DNA from: Streptomyces sp. NBC_00091
GTDB lineage: Bacteria; Actinomycetota; Actinomycetes; Streptomycetales; Streptomycetaceae
Direction of reading: 5' to 3'
Assembly: GCF_026343185.1 (NCBI RefSeq)
Contig: NZ_JAPEMA010000001.1
Coordinates: 248,001 to 312,000, forward strand
Length of the DNA: 64,000 bases
Shown: in pieces, positions 44,360 through 52,494 of the stretch
Position numbering within the stretch: the first letter of the stretch is position 1
Layout: each line of letters starts with the position of its first letter
Made by a program: the position numbers and the translations under genes
Notes under the pieces: model-generated
What the model was told of the DNA's origin: nothing
The model's input: the letters and a program-made list of their open reading frames with translations, nothing else
Databases searched by the model: none

Positions 44360-45658
44360 TCACTGCGATGCGGGTGGTGTGGTGGTGCGTGCGGCCGTGA
44401 GGGCGGCCGCCAGACGGGTGTACGGGGTGGGCCGCGCGTCGAGTTCGTACCCGTGCGGGGTGGCGACCAGGTCCACCCAGGCGGTGCCGCGCGGATGCCC
44501 GCACCGGCGCTCGCAGCCGGACCAGTGCACGGGCAGTTCGCCGGCCGTTTCCTGTACGACGGCACGCGCGTCGGCGCGTACGTCGGCCAGGGACTTGGCG
44601 CAACCGGGCCTGCCCGTACAGGCGGTGACGGACTGCCAGGGGCTGTCGGGGGCGACGACCAGTCCGGCCGCCTGGATGCGGGCGTAGCCGTCGATCGGCC
44701 GGCGGGTGGCGGCCGACGGCAGGATGACGGTCCGCCACGGGGTGATCCGCAGTCCGCTGCCGCCCCGGTCGGCGACCTGTACGAGCAGCCGCCACTGGTC
44801 GGTGCTCAGCCGGCCGAGCGGGGGCAGGACGCACAGGGGGGTGGTGTTCCCGATGCCCGGCCCCCACGGCTCGGGCGGCGGTGCGTACGGCCAGGCCACC
44901 TCGGGCACGCGCGTCGCCGCGATCCCGGCGGCGTCCAGCCGTACGGCGAACTCCCCCGCGTCCAGGGCGTGTTCGGCGGGCAGCTCGGCCACCCTCCAGG
45001 CCCGGGTGCCGGCCGTGTCGGCGGAGTCCAGGAAGTATTCGGCGGCCAGCAGCGCCGCCCGGGGGGCGTCCGCCTGGGCCACCTCGACGGCATCGGCGCC
45101 CGCGCCGAGCCGTACCAGCGCCCGGCCGTCCGAGCGGCCGAGCACGGTCACGTCGGGGTCGAGGGCGGCGACGTCCCCGCGGCCGTCGTCGAGGGCGAAC
45201 AGGAACCGGCCGGAGAGGGCCGCCGCCCGGGCGCTCGCGCACAGCAGCCGGTCCAGTTCCCCGACCCAGGGCGTCACGTGGGGGCGCCCGGCGCTCAGGA
45301 TCCCGGACATCGGGGTGGCCACGATGTTGCGCACCCGCTCGTGGCTCGGCGCGGGCAGCAGCCCGGCCGACGTCAGCAGCTGCGCGAGTGCGGCCCCGCA
45401 GTCGTCGGCGAGCCCGCGCAGCTGGACGTTGCCGCGCGAGGTCAGCTCCAGGTGCCCGTCCCCGAACCGGTCGGCGGCGAGCCCGAGCACGGACGCCTGC
45501 GCGGCGGTGAGCAGCCCGCCGGGGATCCGCACCCGCGCGAGGTACCCGTCGTCCGCCGCGTGCAGCCGCAGCGCACCGGGGCAGGCGTCACCGCGTTCGC
45601 GTATGACGGGTTCGTCCCGCTGTGCGGCGGAAGGGGGCTGGGGCATGGCCGCGAGCAT
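44360..45658 (-). CDS. cobG: Precorrin-3B synthase
   Basis: 432 residues (start ATG 45658; ATG 45646 is an alternative). It has the sulphite/nitrite-reductase fold with GDGHLELTSRGNVQLRGL in the N-terminal half and the Fe4S4 ligands in CTGRPGCAKS and SGCERRCGHP. It oxidises precorrin-3A to 3B with O2, so the pathway here is the aerobic one. First gene of cobG-cobH-cobIJ. Confidence 0.93.
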   Translation of the reverse strand: MLAAMPQPPSAAQRDEPVIRERGDACPGALRLHAADDGYLARVRIPGGLLTAAQASVLGLAADRFGDGHLELTSRGNVQLRGLADDCGAALAQLLTSAGLLPAPSHERVRNIVATPMSGILSAGRPHVTPWVGELDRLLCASARAAALSGRFLFALDDGRGDVAALDPDVTVLGRSDGRALVRLGAGADAVEVAQADAPRAALLAAEYFLDSADTAGTRAWRVAELPAEHALDAGEFAVRLDAAGIAATRVPEVAWPYAPPPEPWGPGIGNTTPLCVLPPLGRLSTDQWRLLVQVADRGGSGLRITPWRTVILPSAATRRPIDGYARIQAAGLVVAPDSPWQSVTACTGRPGCAKSLADVRADARAVVQETAGELPVHWSGCERRCGHPRGTAWVDLVATPHGYELDARPTPYTRLAAALTAARTTTPPASQ

Positions 45659-45746
45659 ACCCACGATTCCCCACCCCCGACCTGTGTCCGTCGCCACCCC
45701 CGCCAACCACAATCAGCCCTGTCGGCCAAACCACCCCCACCGGCCC

Positions 45747-45798
45747 GAATCAGCCCCGCCGGCGTTTGAGGCGCGGGGCCCGGGGCAGAGCCCCGGCA
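45747..45798 (+). repeat. Streptomyces-type extragenic GC repeat
   Basis: Contains CAGCCCCGCCGGCGTTTGAG followed by GCGCGGGGCCCGGGGCAGAGCCCCG. I recall closely similar units scattered in intergenic regions of many Streptomyces genomes. It can form nested hairpins (CCCCGCCGGCG..., CGGGGC/GCCCCG) and may act as a minus- or plus-strand terminator. Confidence 0.6.
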
Positions 45799-45879
45799 AC
45801 GGCGCCGCACCCGACCACCCACCCGCACGGCCACCCACCGCCCCCCACTCCCGGCCAGGGAAAGGGCCCCCTAAGATGA

Positions 45880-46040
45880 CCTTCCGACGGACCGTTCGGC
45901 CCGTCATCGCCGAGGACGGCGACATGGGAGGAAGCCCGGTGAGATTCCGGCGCGGTCCCGCCACTGTGAACCCCGCGGAGCGATCGGCCGGGTGAGTCAG
46001 GAACTCCCGCTGTCCTCACTGCCCGGGGCGCGGAAACCCC
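45880..46040 (+). promoter_or_regulatory. Cobalamin riboswitch upstream of cobN
   Basis: The core GGAAGCCCGGTGAGATTCCG then GCGCGGTCCCGCCACTGTGA (45930-45969) is the conserved adenosylcobalamin aptamer. A B12-box-like segment (GTCAGGAACTCCCGCTG) follows. It lies 20 bp before the cobN ribosome site and should repress cobN when B12 is high. Ends are approximate. Confidence 0.92.
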
Positions 46041-46059
46041 GAGGAAGGCCTGCCGCCGC

Positions 46060-49000
46060 ATGATCCTGCTGCTGTCGACGTCCGACACCGATCTGCTCAG
46101 CGCCCGCGCCGCCGCGGACGGCCCCGTCCCCTACCGGTTCGCGAACCCCTCCCGCCTTCCCCTCGACGACCTCCCCGGCCTCCTCGACGGGGTCGACCTG
46201 GTCGTCGTACGCCTCCTCGGCGGCCTGCGCGCCTGGCAGGAGGGCCTCGACGTCCTCCTGGCCCCCGGCCAGACCCGCCCCGTGGTGGTGCTCACCGGCG
46301 AACAGGCCCCCGACGCCCAGCTGATGGAGGCCTCCACGGTCCCGATCGGCATCGCCGCCGAGGCGCACGGCTACCTCGCGCACGGCGGCCCGGCCAACCT
46401 CGGCCAGCTGGCGCGCTTCCTCTCCGACACCGTGCTGCTCACCGGCCACGGCTTCGAGCCCCCCGCCGCCTCCCCCACCTGGGGCCCCCTGGAGCGCGCT
46501 CCGCGCCGGGCCGACGGCCCGACGGTCGCGGTGCTCTACTACCGCGCCCACCAGATGAGCGGCAACACCGCCTTCGTGCACGCCCTCTGCGACGCGGTCG
46601 AGGACAAGGGCGGCCGGCCGCTCCCGCTGTACGTCTCCTCCCTGCGCAGCCCGGAGCCGGAGCTGATCCGGGCCCTGGAGGCGGCGGACGCCGTCGTCAC
46701 CACCGTCCTCGCCGCCGGCGGCACCCGCCCCGCCACCGCCTCCGCGGGCGGGGACGACGAGTCCTGGGACGCGGGCGCCCTGGCCTCGCTCGGCGTGCCG
46801 ATCCTCCAGGCGCTGTGCCTGACGGGCTCGCGCGGCAACTGGGAGGAGAGCGACGAGGGCCTGTCCCCGCTCGACGCGGCCACGCAGGTCGCCGTGCCCG
46901 AGTTCGACGGCCGTCTGATCACCGTCCCGTTCTCCTTCAAGGAGATCGACGAGGACGGCCTGCCCTCGTACGTGGCCGACCCCGAGCGCGCCTCCCGCGT
47001 CGCCGGCATCGCCGTACGTCACGCCCGCCTGCGCCACATCGAGCGCGCGGACAAGAGGATCGCGCTGGTCCTGTCCGCGTACCCGACCAAGCACTCCCGC
47101 ATCGGCAACGCGGTCGGCCTGGACACCCCGGCCAGCGCCGTGGAGCTGCTGCGCCGTCTGATCGCCGAGGGCTACGACTTCGGGCCCGTCGAGGAGATCC
47201 CGGGTCTGGTCTCGGGTGACGGCGACGAGCTGATCCGCGCCCTGATCGAGGCGGGCGGCCACGACCAGGACTGGCTCACCGAGGAGCAGCTGGCCCGCAA
47301 CCCGGTCCGCATCCCGGCCGCCGACTACCGCCGCTGGTTCGCCGAGCTGCCCGCCGAGCTGCGCGAGCAGGTGGAGGAGCACTGGGGCGAGGCCCCCGGC
47401 AACATGTTCGTCGACCGGTCGGCGAACCCGGAGGGCGACATCGTCCTGGCGGCGCTGCGCCGCGGGAACCTCCTCATCCTCATCCAGCCGCCGCGCGGTT
47501 TCGGCGAGAACCCGATCGCGATCTACCACGACCCGGACCTGCCGCCCTCGCACCACTACCTGGCCGCGTACCGCTGGATCCAGGCCCGGGCGCAGGACGG
47601 CGGCTTCGGCGCCGACGCGATGATCCACCTGGGCAAGCACGGGAACCTGGAGTGGCTGCCGGGCAAGAACGCGGGCCTGTCGGCCTCCTGCGCCCCGGAC
47701 GCCGCCCTCGGCGACCTGCCCCTCGTCTACCCCTTCCTGGTCAACGACCCGGGTGAGGGCACGCAGGCCAAGCGCCGGGTCCACGCCACCCTGGTCGACC
47801 ACCTCGTGCCGCCGATGGCGCGCGCCGAGTCGTACGGGGACATCGCGCGCCTGGAGCAGCACCTGGACGAGTACGCGCAGATCAGCGCGATGGACCCGTC
47901 GAAGCTCCCGGCGATCCGCGCCCAGATCTGGACCCTGATCCAGGCCGCGAAGCTGGACCACGACCTGGGTCTTCAGGAGCGCCCCGACGACGACGGCTTC
48001 GACGACTTCCTCCTGCACGTCGACGGCTGGCTGTGCGAGGTCAAGGACGCCCAGATCCGCGACGGTCTGCACGTGCTCGGCGGCGCCCCGGCCGGTGAGG
48101 CCCGGGTCAACCTGGTCCTGTCGATCCTGCGCGCCCGTCAGATCTGGGGCGGTACGACGGCCCTGCCCGGCCTGCGCGAGGCCCTCGGCCTCGACGAGTC
48201 GGCGGCCACGCGCACCACGGCGGACGCCGTCGAGGAGACGGCCCGCGGCCTGGTCCAGGCGATGGAGGACGCGGGCTGGTCCCCGGACGCCGTCGCCGCG
48301 GTCTCGGCCGGGCACCCCTCGGGCGTCGCCGACATCCTCACCTTCGCGGCCCGCGAGGTGGTCCCCCGCCTGGCCGGCACCACGGACGAGATCGCCCACG
48401 TCGTCACGGCGCTGGACGGCGGCTTCGTCCCGGCCGGCCCCTCGGGCTCGCCGCTGCGCGGCCTGGTCAACGTCCTGCCGACCGGCCGCAACTTCTACTC
48501 GGTGGACCCGAAGGCCGTCCCGTCGCGCCTCGCGTGGGAGACGGGCCAGGCCCTGGCCGACTCCCTGCTGACCCGCTACCGCACCGACAACGGCGAGTGG
48601 CCGGCCTCGGTGGGCCTGTCCCTGTGGGGCACGAGCGCGATGCGCACGGCCGGCGACGACGTGGCCGAAGCCCTCGCCCTGCTGGGCGTCCGCCCGGTCT
48701 GGGACGAGGCCTCGCGCCGCGTCACCGGCATCGAGGAGATCCCGCTCGCCGAGCTGGGCCGCCCCCGCATCGACGTCACGCTGCGCATCTCGGGCTTTTT
48801 CCGCGACGCGTTCCCGCACGTCATCGGCCTCCTGGACGACGCGGTGCGGCTCGCCGCCTCCCTCGACGAGCCCGCCTCTGAGAACTTCGTCCGGGCCCAC
48901 GCCCAGGCGGACCTGGCCGCGCACGGTGACGAACGCCGCGCGACGACCCGTATCTTCGGCTCGCGCCCGGGCACCTACGGCGCCGGCATCCTCCAGCTGA

Positions 49001-49671
49001 TCGACTCCCGCGACTGGCGCACCGACGCCGACCTGGCGGAGGTCTACACGGTCTGGGGCGGCTACGCCTACGGCCGCGGCCTGGAGGGGCGCCCGGCCCG
49101 CGACGAGATGGAGACCGCCTACAAGCGCATCACGGTGGCCGCCAAGAACACCGACACCCGCGAGCACGACATCGCGGACTCGGACGACTACTTCCAGTAC
49201 CACGGCGGCATGGTGGCCACCGTCCGCGCCCTGCGCGGCACGGCCCCCGAGGCCTACATCGGCGACTCCACCCGCCCGGAGACGGTCAAGACCCGCACCC
49301 TGGTCGAGGAGACCTCGCGCGTCTTCCGCGCCCGCGTCGTGAACCCCAAGTGGATCGAGGCGATGCGCCGCCACGGCTACAAGGGCGCCTTCGAGCTCGC
49401 GGCGACGGTCGACTACCTCTTCGGCTACGACGCCACGACGGGCGTGGTCGCGGACTGGATGTACGACAAGCTGACCGAGACCTACGTCCTGGACCCGGCC
49501 AACCGCGCCTTCCTGGAGGAGGCCAACCCCTGGGCCCTGCACGGCATCGCGGAGCGCCTCCTGGAGGCCGAGTCCCGCGGCATGTGGGAGAAGCCGGACC
49601 CGCAGGTCCTCGAAGCCCTGCGCCAGGTCTACCTGGACACCGAGGGCAACCTCGAGGCCGAGTCCGAGTAG
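46060..49671 (+). CDS. cobN: Cobaltochelatase subunit CobN
   Basis: 1203 residues, standard length. Family signatures: HARLRHIERADKRIALVLSA, KHSRIGNAVGLDTPASAVEL, HLGKHGNLEWLPGKNAGLS and GGYAYGRGLEGRPARDEMET. The large subunit inserts cobalt into hydrogenobyrinate a,c-diamide using ATP with CobS/CobT- or ChlI/D-type partners, which are not in this window. GAGGAAGG precedes the ATG; controlled by the riboswitch upstream. Confidence 0.97.
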   Translation: MILLLSTSDTDLLSARAAADGPVPYRFANPSRLPLDDLPGLLDGVDLVVVRLLGGLRAWQEGLDVLLAPGQTRPVVVLTGEQAPDAQLMEASTVPIGIAAEAHGYLAHGGPANLGQLARFLSDTVLLTGHGFEPPAASPTWGPLERAPRRADGPTVAVLYYRAHQMSGNTAFVHALCDAVEDKGGRPLPLYVSSLRSPEPELIRALEAADAVVTTVLAAGGTRPATASAGGDDESWDAGALASLGVPILQALCLTGSRGNWEESDEGLSPLDAATQVAVPEFDGRLITVPFSFKEIDEDGLPSYVADPERASRVAGIAVRHARLRHIERADKRIALVLSAYPTKHSRIGNAVGLDTPASAVELLRRLIAEGYDFGPVEEIPGLVSGDGDELIRALIEAGGHDQDWLTEEQLARNPVRIPAADYRRWFAELPAELREQVEEHWGEAPGNMFVDRSANPEGDIVLAALRRGNLLILIQPPRGFGENPIAIYHDPDLPPSHHYLAAYRWIQARAQDGGFGADAMIHLGKHGNLEWLPGKNAGLSASCAPDAALGDLPLVYPFLVNDPGEGTQAKRRVHATLVDHLVPPMARAESYGDIARLEQHLDEYAQISAMDPSKLPAIRAQIWTLIQAAKLDHDLGLQERPDDDGFDDFLLHVDGWLCEVKDAQIRDGLHVLGGAPAGEARVNLVLSILRARQIWGGTTALPGLREALGLDESAATRTTADAVEETARGLVQAMEDAGWSPDAVAAVSAGHPSGVADILTFAAREVVPRLAGTTDEIAHVVTALDGGFVPAGPSGSPLRGLVNVLPTGRNFYSVDPKAVPSRLAWETGQALADSLLTRYRTDNGEWPASVGLSLWGTSAMRTAGDDVAEALALLGVRPVWDEASRRVTGIEEIPLAELGRPRIDVTLRISGFFRDAFPHVIGLLDDAVRLAASLDEPASENFVRAHAQADLAAHGDERRATTRIFGSRPGTYGAGILQLIDSRDWRTDADLAEVYTVWGGYAYGRGLEGRPARDEMETAYKRITVAAKNTDTREHDIADSDDYFQYHGGMVATVRALRGTAPEAYIGDSTRPETVKTRTLVEETSRVFRARVVNPKWIEAMRRHGYKGAFELAATVDYLFGYDATTGVVADWMYDKLTETYVLDPANRAFLEEANPWALHGIAERLLEAESRGMWEKPDPQVLEALRQVYLDTEGNLEAESE

Positions 49672-49690
49672 CCGCCCGCCCCTGCTCCAC

Positions 49691-49742
49691 CGGACAGCCC
49701 GGCCCGCGCACCCTCCGAGGGGTGCGCGGGCCGGGCTGTCCG
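49691..49742. terminator. 23-bp perfect hairpin, bidirectional
   Basis: CGGACAGCCCGGCCCGCGCA-CCC (49691-49713) pairs without mismatch with 49720-49742 around a 6-nt loop. It separates cobN from the convergent small gene. Confidence 0.9.
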
Positions 49743-49753
49743 CCGTTCGCGGC

Positions 49754-49978
49754 TTAGAGCTTGGTGGTCTGGTTCAGCATGACGAGCGCCGCGGCCCACC
49801 GCGCGAACTTCAGCTGCCCGAAGTCGGCGACGGTCTTCACCCCGAACGCCTCGTCGAGCAGCTCACCGTCCTTGTCGGTGACCCCCTTGAGCGCCGCTAC
49901 GGGCGCGGCGAGGATCTCCGCGAGCGGCTTGTCCTCCCAGGCCTTGTCCAGCACCTTGCTCAGATCGATCGTGGACAT
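49754..49978 (-). CDS. Short conserved actinobacterial protein
   Basis: 74 residues with GGGAGGGAAC before ATG 49978. MSTIDLSKVLDKAWEDKPLA begins an all-helical protein ending FARWAAALVMLNQTTKL. The middle (TDKDGELLDEAFGVKTVADF) resembles helix-hairpin-helix or SAM-like folds. Similar short proteins occur in many Streptomyces. No function known to me. AT-rich sequence at 50005-50030 upstream is the probable promoter. Confidence 0.8.
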   Translation of the reverse strand: MSTIDLSKVLDKAWEDKPLAEILAAPVAALKGVTDKDGELLDEAFGVKTVADFGQLKFARWAAALVMLNQTTKL

Positions 49979-50283
49979 GGGTGTTCCCTCCCGAAACGGG
50001 GATTACATAACGCAAAAAACCTATACGAACCGGACATCCATCCGGGGCTCCGACACCACGGCTCCCCCACCGGCCGGCCCGTCGCGCAATCCCTCGAAGG
50101 GGGGTGTGCCCACCTGCGGGTGGTTCGAACGCCGGGTCACGGGCGGGGTGCCGTGCGGGGGTTGGGGTCCGGGGGCGAGGCGGACGTGTGTGCGGGAGTT
50201 CGCTCCCCGGGCCCCGTGACGCCGCTCTGAACAGCCACGTTCTTCCGGCGTCAGTTCGCAGCCACTGCGCCCCGGGAGGAACC
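49979..50283. promoter_or_regulatory. Divergent promoter region
   Basis: A 305-bp gene-free stretch. The left 50 bp are AT-rich (ATTACATAACGCAAAAAACC), a likely minus-strand promoter. The rest is G-rich and precedes the leader peptide of the ABC transporter. Confidence 0.5.
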
Positions 50284-50346
50284 TTGCGATCCGTGCACGT
50301 TCATGTGGTGTTCGATCAGGAAGCGGTCGGAGGTGGCCGCGCATGA
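50284..50346 (+). CDS. 20-residue leader peptide before the ABC transporter
   Basis: TTG 50284 lies 4 bp after a strong GGGAGGA site. The peptide starts LRSVHVHVVFDQEA and ends VGGGRA; its TGA overlaps the ATG of the transporter (ATGA). The transporter also has its own GGAGG inside this peptide's codons, so the peptide's translation can open or block that site. It could be a coupling leader, or a small peptide exported by the transporter. Not recognised as any known family. Confidence 0.55.
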   Translation: MRSVHVHVVFDQEAVGGGRA

Positions 50347-52340
50347 GACTCCTCAAAAGGCCCGCCACCGGGGACGCGGCCGTCTCCGACAGCGAGCGGC
50401 GGCTCTTCGGCGGACCCCTGCGGTACGACGCCGGCTGGGCCAACCACGACTACGCCCGGCTGGAGAGCCGGCTGATCACCACCCTGCGCTCCATGCCCCG
50501 CATGGTCGGCGGAACCCTGCGCCTCGCCTGGCGCACCGACCGGCCCGCCCTGATCACCGTCGCCCTCGCCGAAGCCGGGCAGGGGGTCACCTCCGCCGTC
50601 GGGCTGCTGGTGCTCAGCGAGGTGCTCCGTACGCTGCTCGGCGCGGGCAGCCCCGCCGACCGGCTGCACGCCGCGCTGCCCGCCCTGGCGACCGGCGCAC
50701 TGGTCGCCGTACTGGGAGCCGTGCTGGCCTCCCGGTCCACGGCGGCCGCCGGGCGGCTGGAGCCCAAGGTGGAGCGGGCCGCGCACGAGCAGTACCTGGA
50801 GGCCGCCATCTCGGTGGAGCTGGAGGCCATCGAGGACGGGGAGTTCCGGCGGCTGCTGGACAGCGCCCAGTGGGGTCCGCCCTCGGCGCGCCGGACGGTG
50901 GGGGCCTGTGTGGCCACCCTCGGCGGGGTGATCTCCCTACTCGCCACCGCGGGGGTGCTGACCGTGCTGCACCCGCTGCTGCTGCCCATGCTGCTGCTGA
51001 TCGCCGCCCCGCGCGGCTGGGGCGCGATGCGGGTGGCGCAGCGCCGCTACCTGTCCGTCATCACCTGGGCCGAGCACGTACGGGCCGCCCGGATGATCGG
51101 CCAGCTGCTGATCTCCCGCACCTCGGCCCCCGAGGTACGGGTGCACGGCGTCGGCCGCTATCTGCTGGGCCACTACGGCAACATGGCCCAGCACGCCGAG
51201 GGCGAGGCCACCCGCCTGGCCAAGGACAAGGCCGCGACCGAGCTGCTGGCCGCCGCCCTGTCCGGGGCCGCCGCGCTGGTGACGTACGCGGCGATGGGCG
51301 CGCTCATCGTCTCCGGCCGGATGGACCTGGCCGTCGCCGGCACCGCCGTGTTCGCGGTGCGCACCGGCTCGGCGAGCCTGGGCGCGCTGGTGTCCACCAC
51401 CAACACCCTGCACGAGGAGTCCCTGTACGTACGGGACCTGGAGCGGTTCGTCGCCGAGGCGGGCCGGCGGGCGATCCCGGCCGGCGGGCTCCCGCTGCCC
51501 GAGCGGCTCGGCGAGATCCGGCTCACCGACGTCGGCTTCAGCTATCCCGACCGGGACGAGCCAGCCCTGAGCGGGGTCTCGCTGACCATCGCGGCGGGCT
51601 CCGTCGTCGCCCTGGTCGGGGAGAACGGCTCCGGCAAGAGCACCCTGGTCAAGCTGCTGGCGGGACTGCACCTGCCCGACCGCGGCTCGCTGACCTGGGA
51701 CGGGGTGGAGGTGCGGAAAGCCGACCGGGAGCAGGTCTTCGACCGGGTCGCGCTGCTCACCCAGGACTTCGAGCGCTGGCCCGTGACCGCCCGTACGAAC
51801 ATCGCGATCGGCCGCCCCGGCGACGAGGCCCCCGGCCGGGAGGTGGACAGCGCGGCGGCGGTGGTCGCCGCCGCCCGCTACGCGGGGGCCGACCGGGTCG
51901 TGGACCGGCTCCCGCACGGCTACGAGACCCTGCTGGCCCGGGTGTTCCGGGGTGCCTCGGAGCTGTCCGGCGGGCAGTGGCAGAAGTTCGGCCTGGCCCG
52001 CACCCGCTACCGCGACGCCCGGGTCGTCGTCGTGGACGAGCCCACCTCGGCCCTCGACCCGGAGGCGGAGATCGCCGCCTTCGACAGCATCCGGGGGCTG
52101 GCGGGGCCCCGGCGCGCGGTGGTGCTCGTCACGCACCGGATGTCCGGGGTGCGGTACGCGGACGTCATCTTCGTCCTGCACGAGGGCCGGCTCGTCGAAC
52201 AGGGCTCCCACGAGGAGCTGCTGGCCCGCGGCGGACGGTACGCGCAGATGTTCCGGATGCAGGCCGAGCAGTACGACCGGCAGCCTCCTTCTATCCCCCG
52301 GCAGGCCGTCGCGCCGCAGAACGACCCTTCGGTCACCTGA
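50343..52340 (+). CDS. ABC transporter, fused permease-ATPase
   Basis: 665 residues. The N-terminal six-helix exporter domain spans about 60-360. The ATPase has Walker A GENGSGKST, signature ELSGGQWQKF, Walker B VVVVDEPTSALD and switch His in VTHRMSG. The exporter half is divergent and no peptidase domain is present. A homodimeric exporter of small molecules or peptides. The tiny coupled peptide upstream and the ruined terpene synthase downstream are its only close neighbours. Confidence 0.9.
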   Translation: MRLLKRPATGDAAVSDSERRLFGGPLRYDAGWANHDYARLESRLITTLRSMPRMVGGTLRLAWRTDRPALITVALAEAGQGVTSAVGLLVLSEVLRTLLGAGSPADRLHAALPALATGALVAVLGAVLASRSTAAAGRLEPKVERAAHEQYLEAAISVELEAIEDGEFRRLLDSAQWGPPSARRTVGACVATLGGVISLLATAGVLTVLHPLLLPMLLLIAAPRGWGAMRVAQRRYLSVITWAEHVRAARMIGQLLISRTSAPEVRVHGVGRYLLGHYGNMAQHAEGEATRLAKDKAATELLAAALSGAAALVTYAAMGALIVSGRMDLAVAGTAVFAVRTGSASLGALVSTTNTLHEESLYVRDLERFVAEAGRRAIPAGGLPLPERLGEIRLTDVGFSYPDRDEPALSGVSLTIAAGSVVALVGENGSGKSTLVKLLAGLHLPDRGSLTWDGVEVRKADREQVFDRVALLTQDFERWPVTARTNIAIGRPGDEAPGREVDSAAAVVAAARYAGADRVVDRLPHGYETLLARVFRGASELSGGQWQKFGLARTRYRDARVVVVDEPTSALDPEAEIAAFDSIRGLAGPRRAVVLVTHRMSGVRYADVIFVLHEGRLVEQGSHEELLARGGRYAQMFRMQAEQYDRQPPSIPRQAVAPQNDPSVT

Positions 52341-52399
52341 AGCGGTGAACTCCCCCTTGTCCCAGGGGCGCCGGGGGTAGGGCAGTGCTGAATCTCGTG

Positions 52400-52426
52400 C
52401 GGGGGTCCGGATCCACCGGGCCCCCG
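52400..52426 (+). terminator. Hairpin after the ABC transporter
   Basis: C-GGGGGTCCGG (52400-52410) pairs with CCGGGCCCCCG (52416-52426) with one T-G wobble, 5-nt loop. It lies between the transporter and the terpene synthase start. Confidence 0.65.
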
Positions 52427-52452
52427 CCACCTGACGAAAGGCCCGCACCGCC

Positions 52453-52494
52453 ATGACGCAGCCGTTCCGACTGCCCGATTTCTACGTGCCGTAC
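52453..52494 (+). pseudogene. Terpene synthase N-terminal stub
   Basis: ATG 52453 (GAAAGG upstream) encodes MTQPFRLPDFYVPY, the characteristic beginning of germacradienol/geosmin-type terpene synthases. After this the frame enters the TnpB-like element and stops 14 codons later. The matching C-terminal piece starts near 54365. Confidence 0.75.

Noticed and set aside
45997..49542. Very long open frame opposite cobN
   Set aside because: An antisense shadow of cobN caused by high GC; composition is Val/Gly/Asp/Arg-rich with no domain.
50303..52348. Alternative Arg/Gly-rich frame over the ABC transporter
   Set aside because: The frame from ATG 50343 contains all ABC motifs; the other is a shadow.
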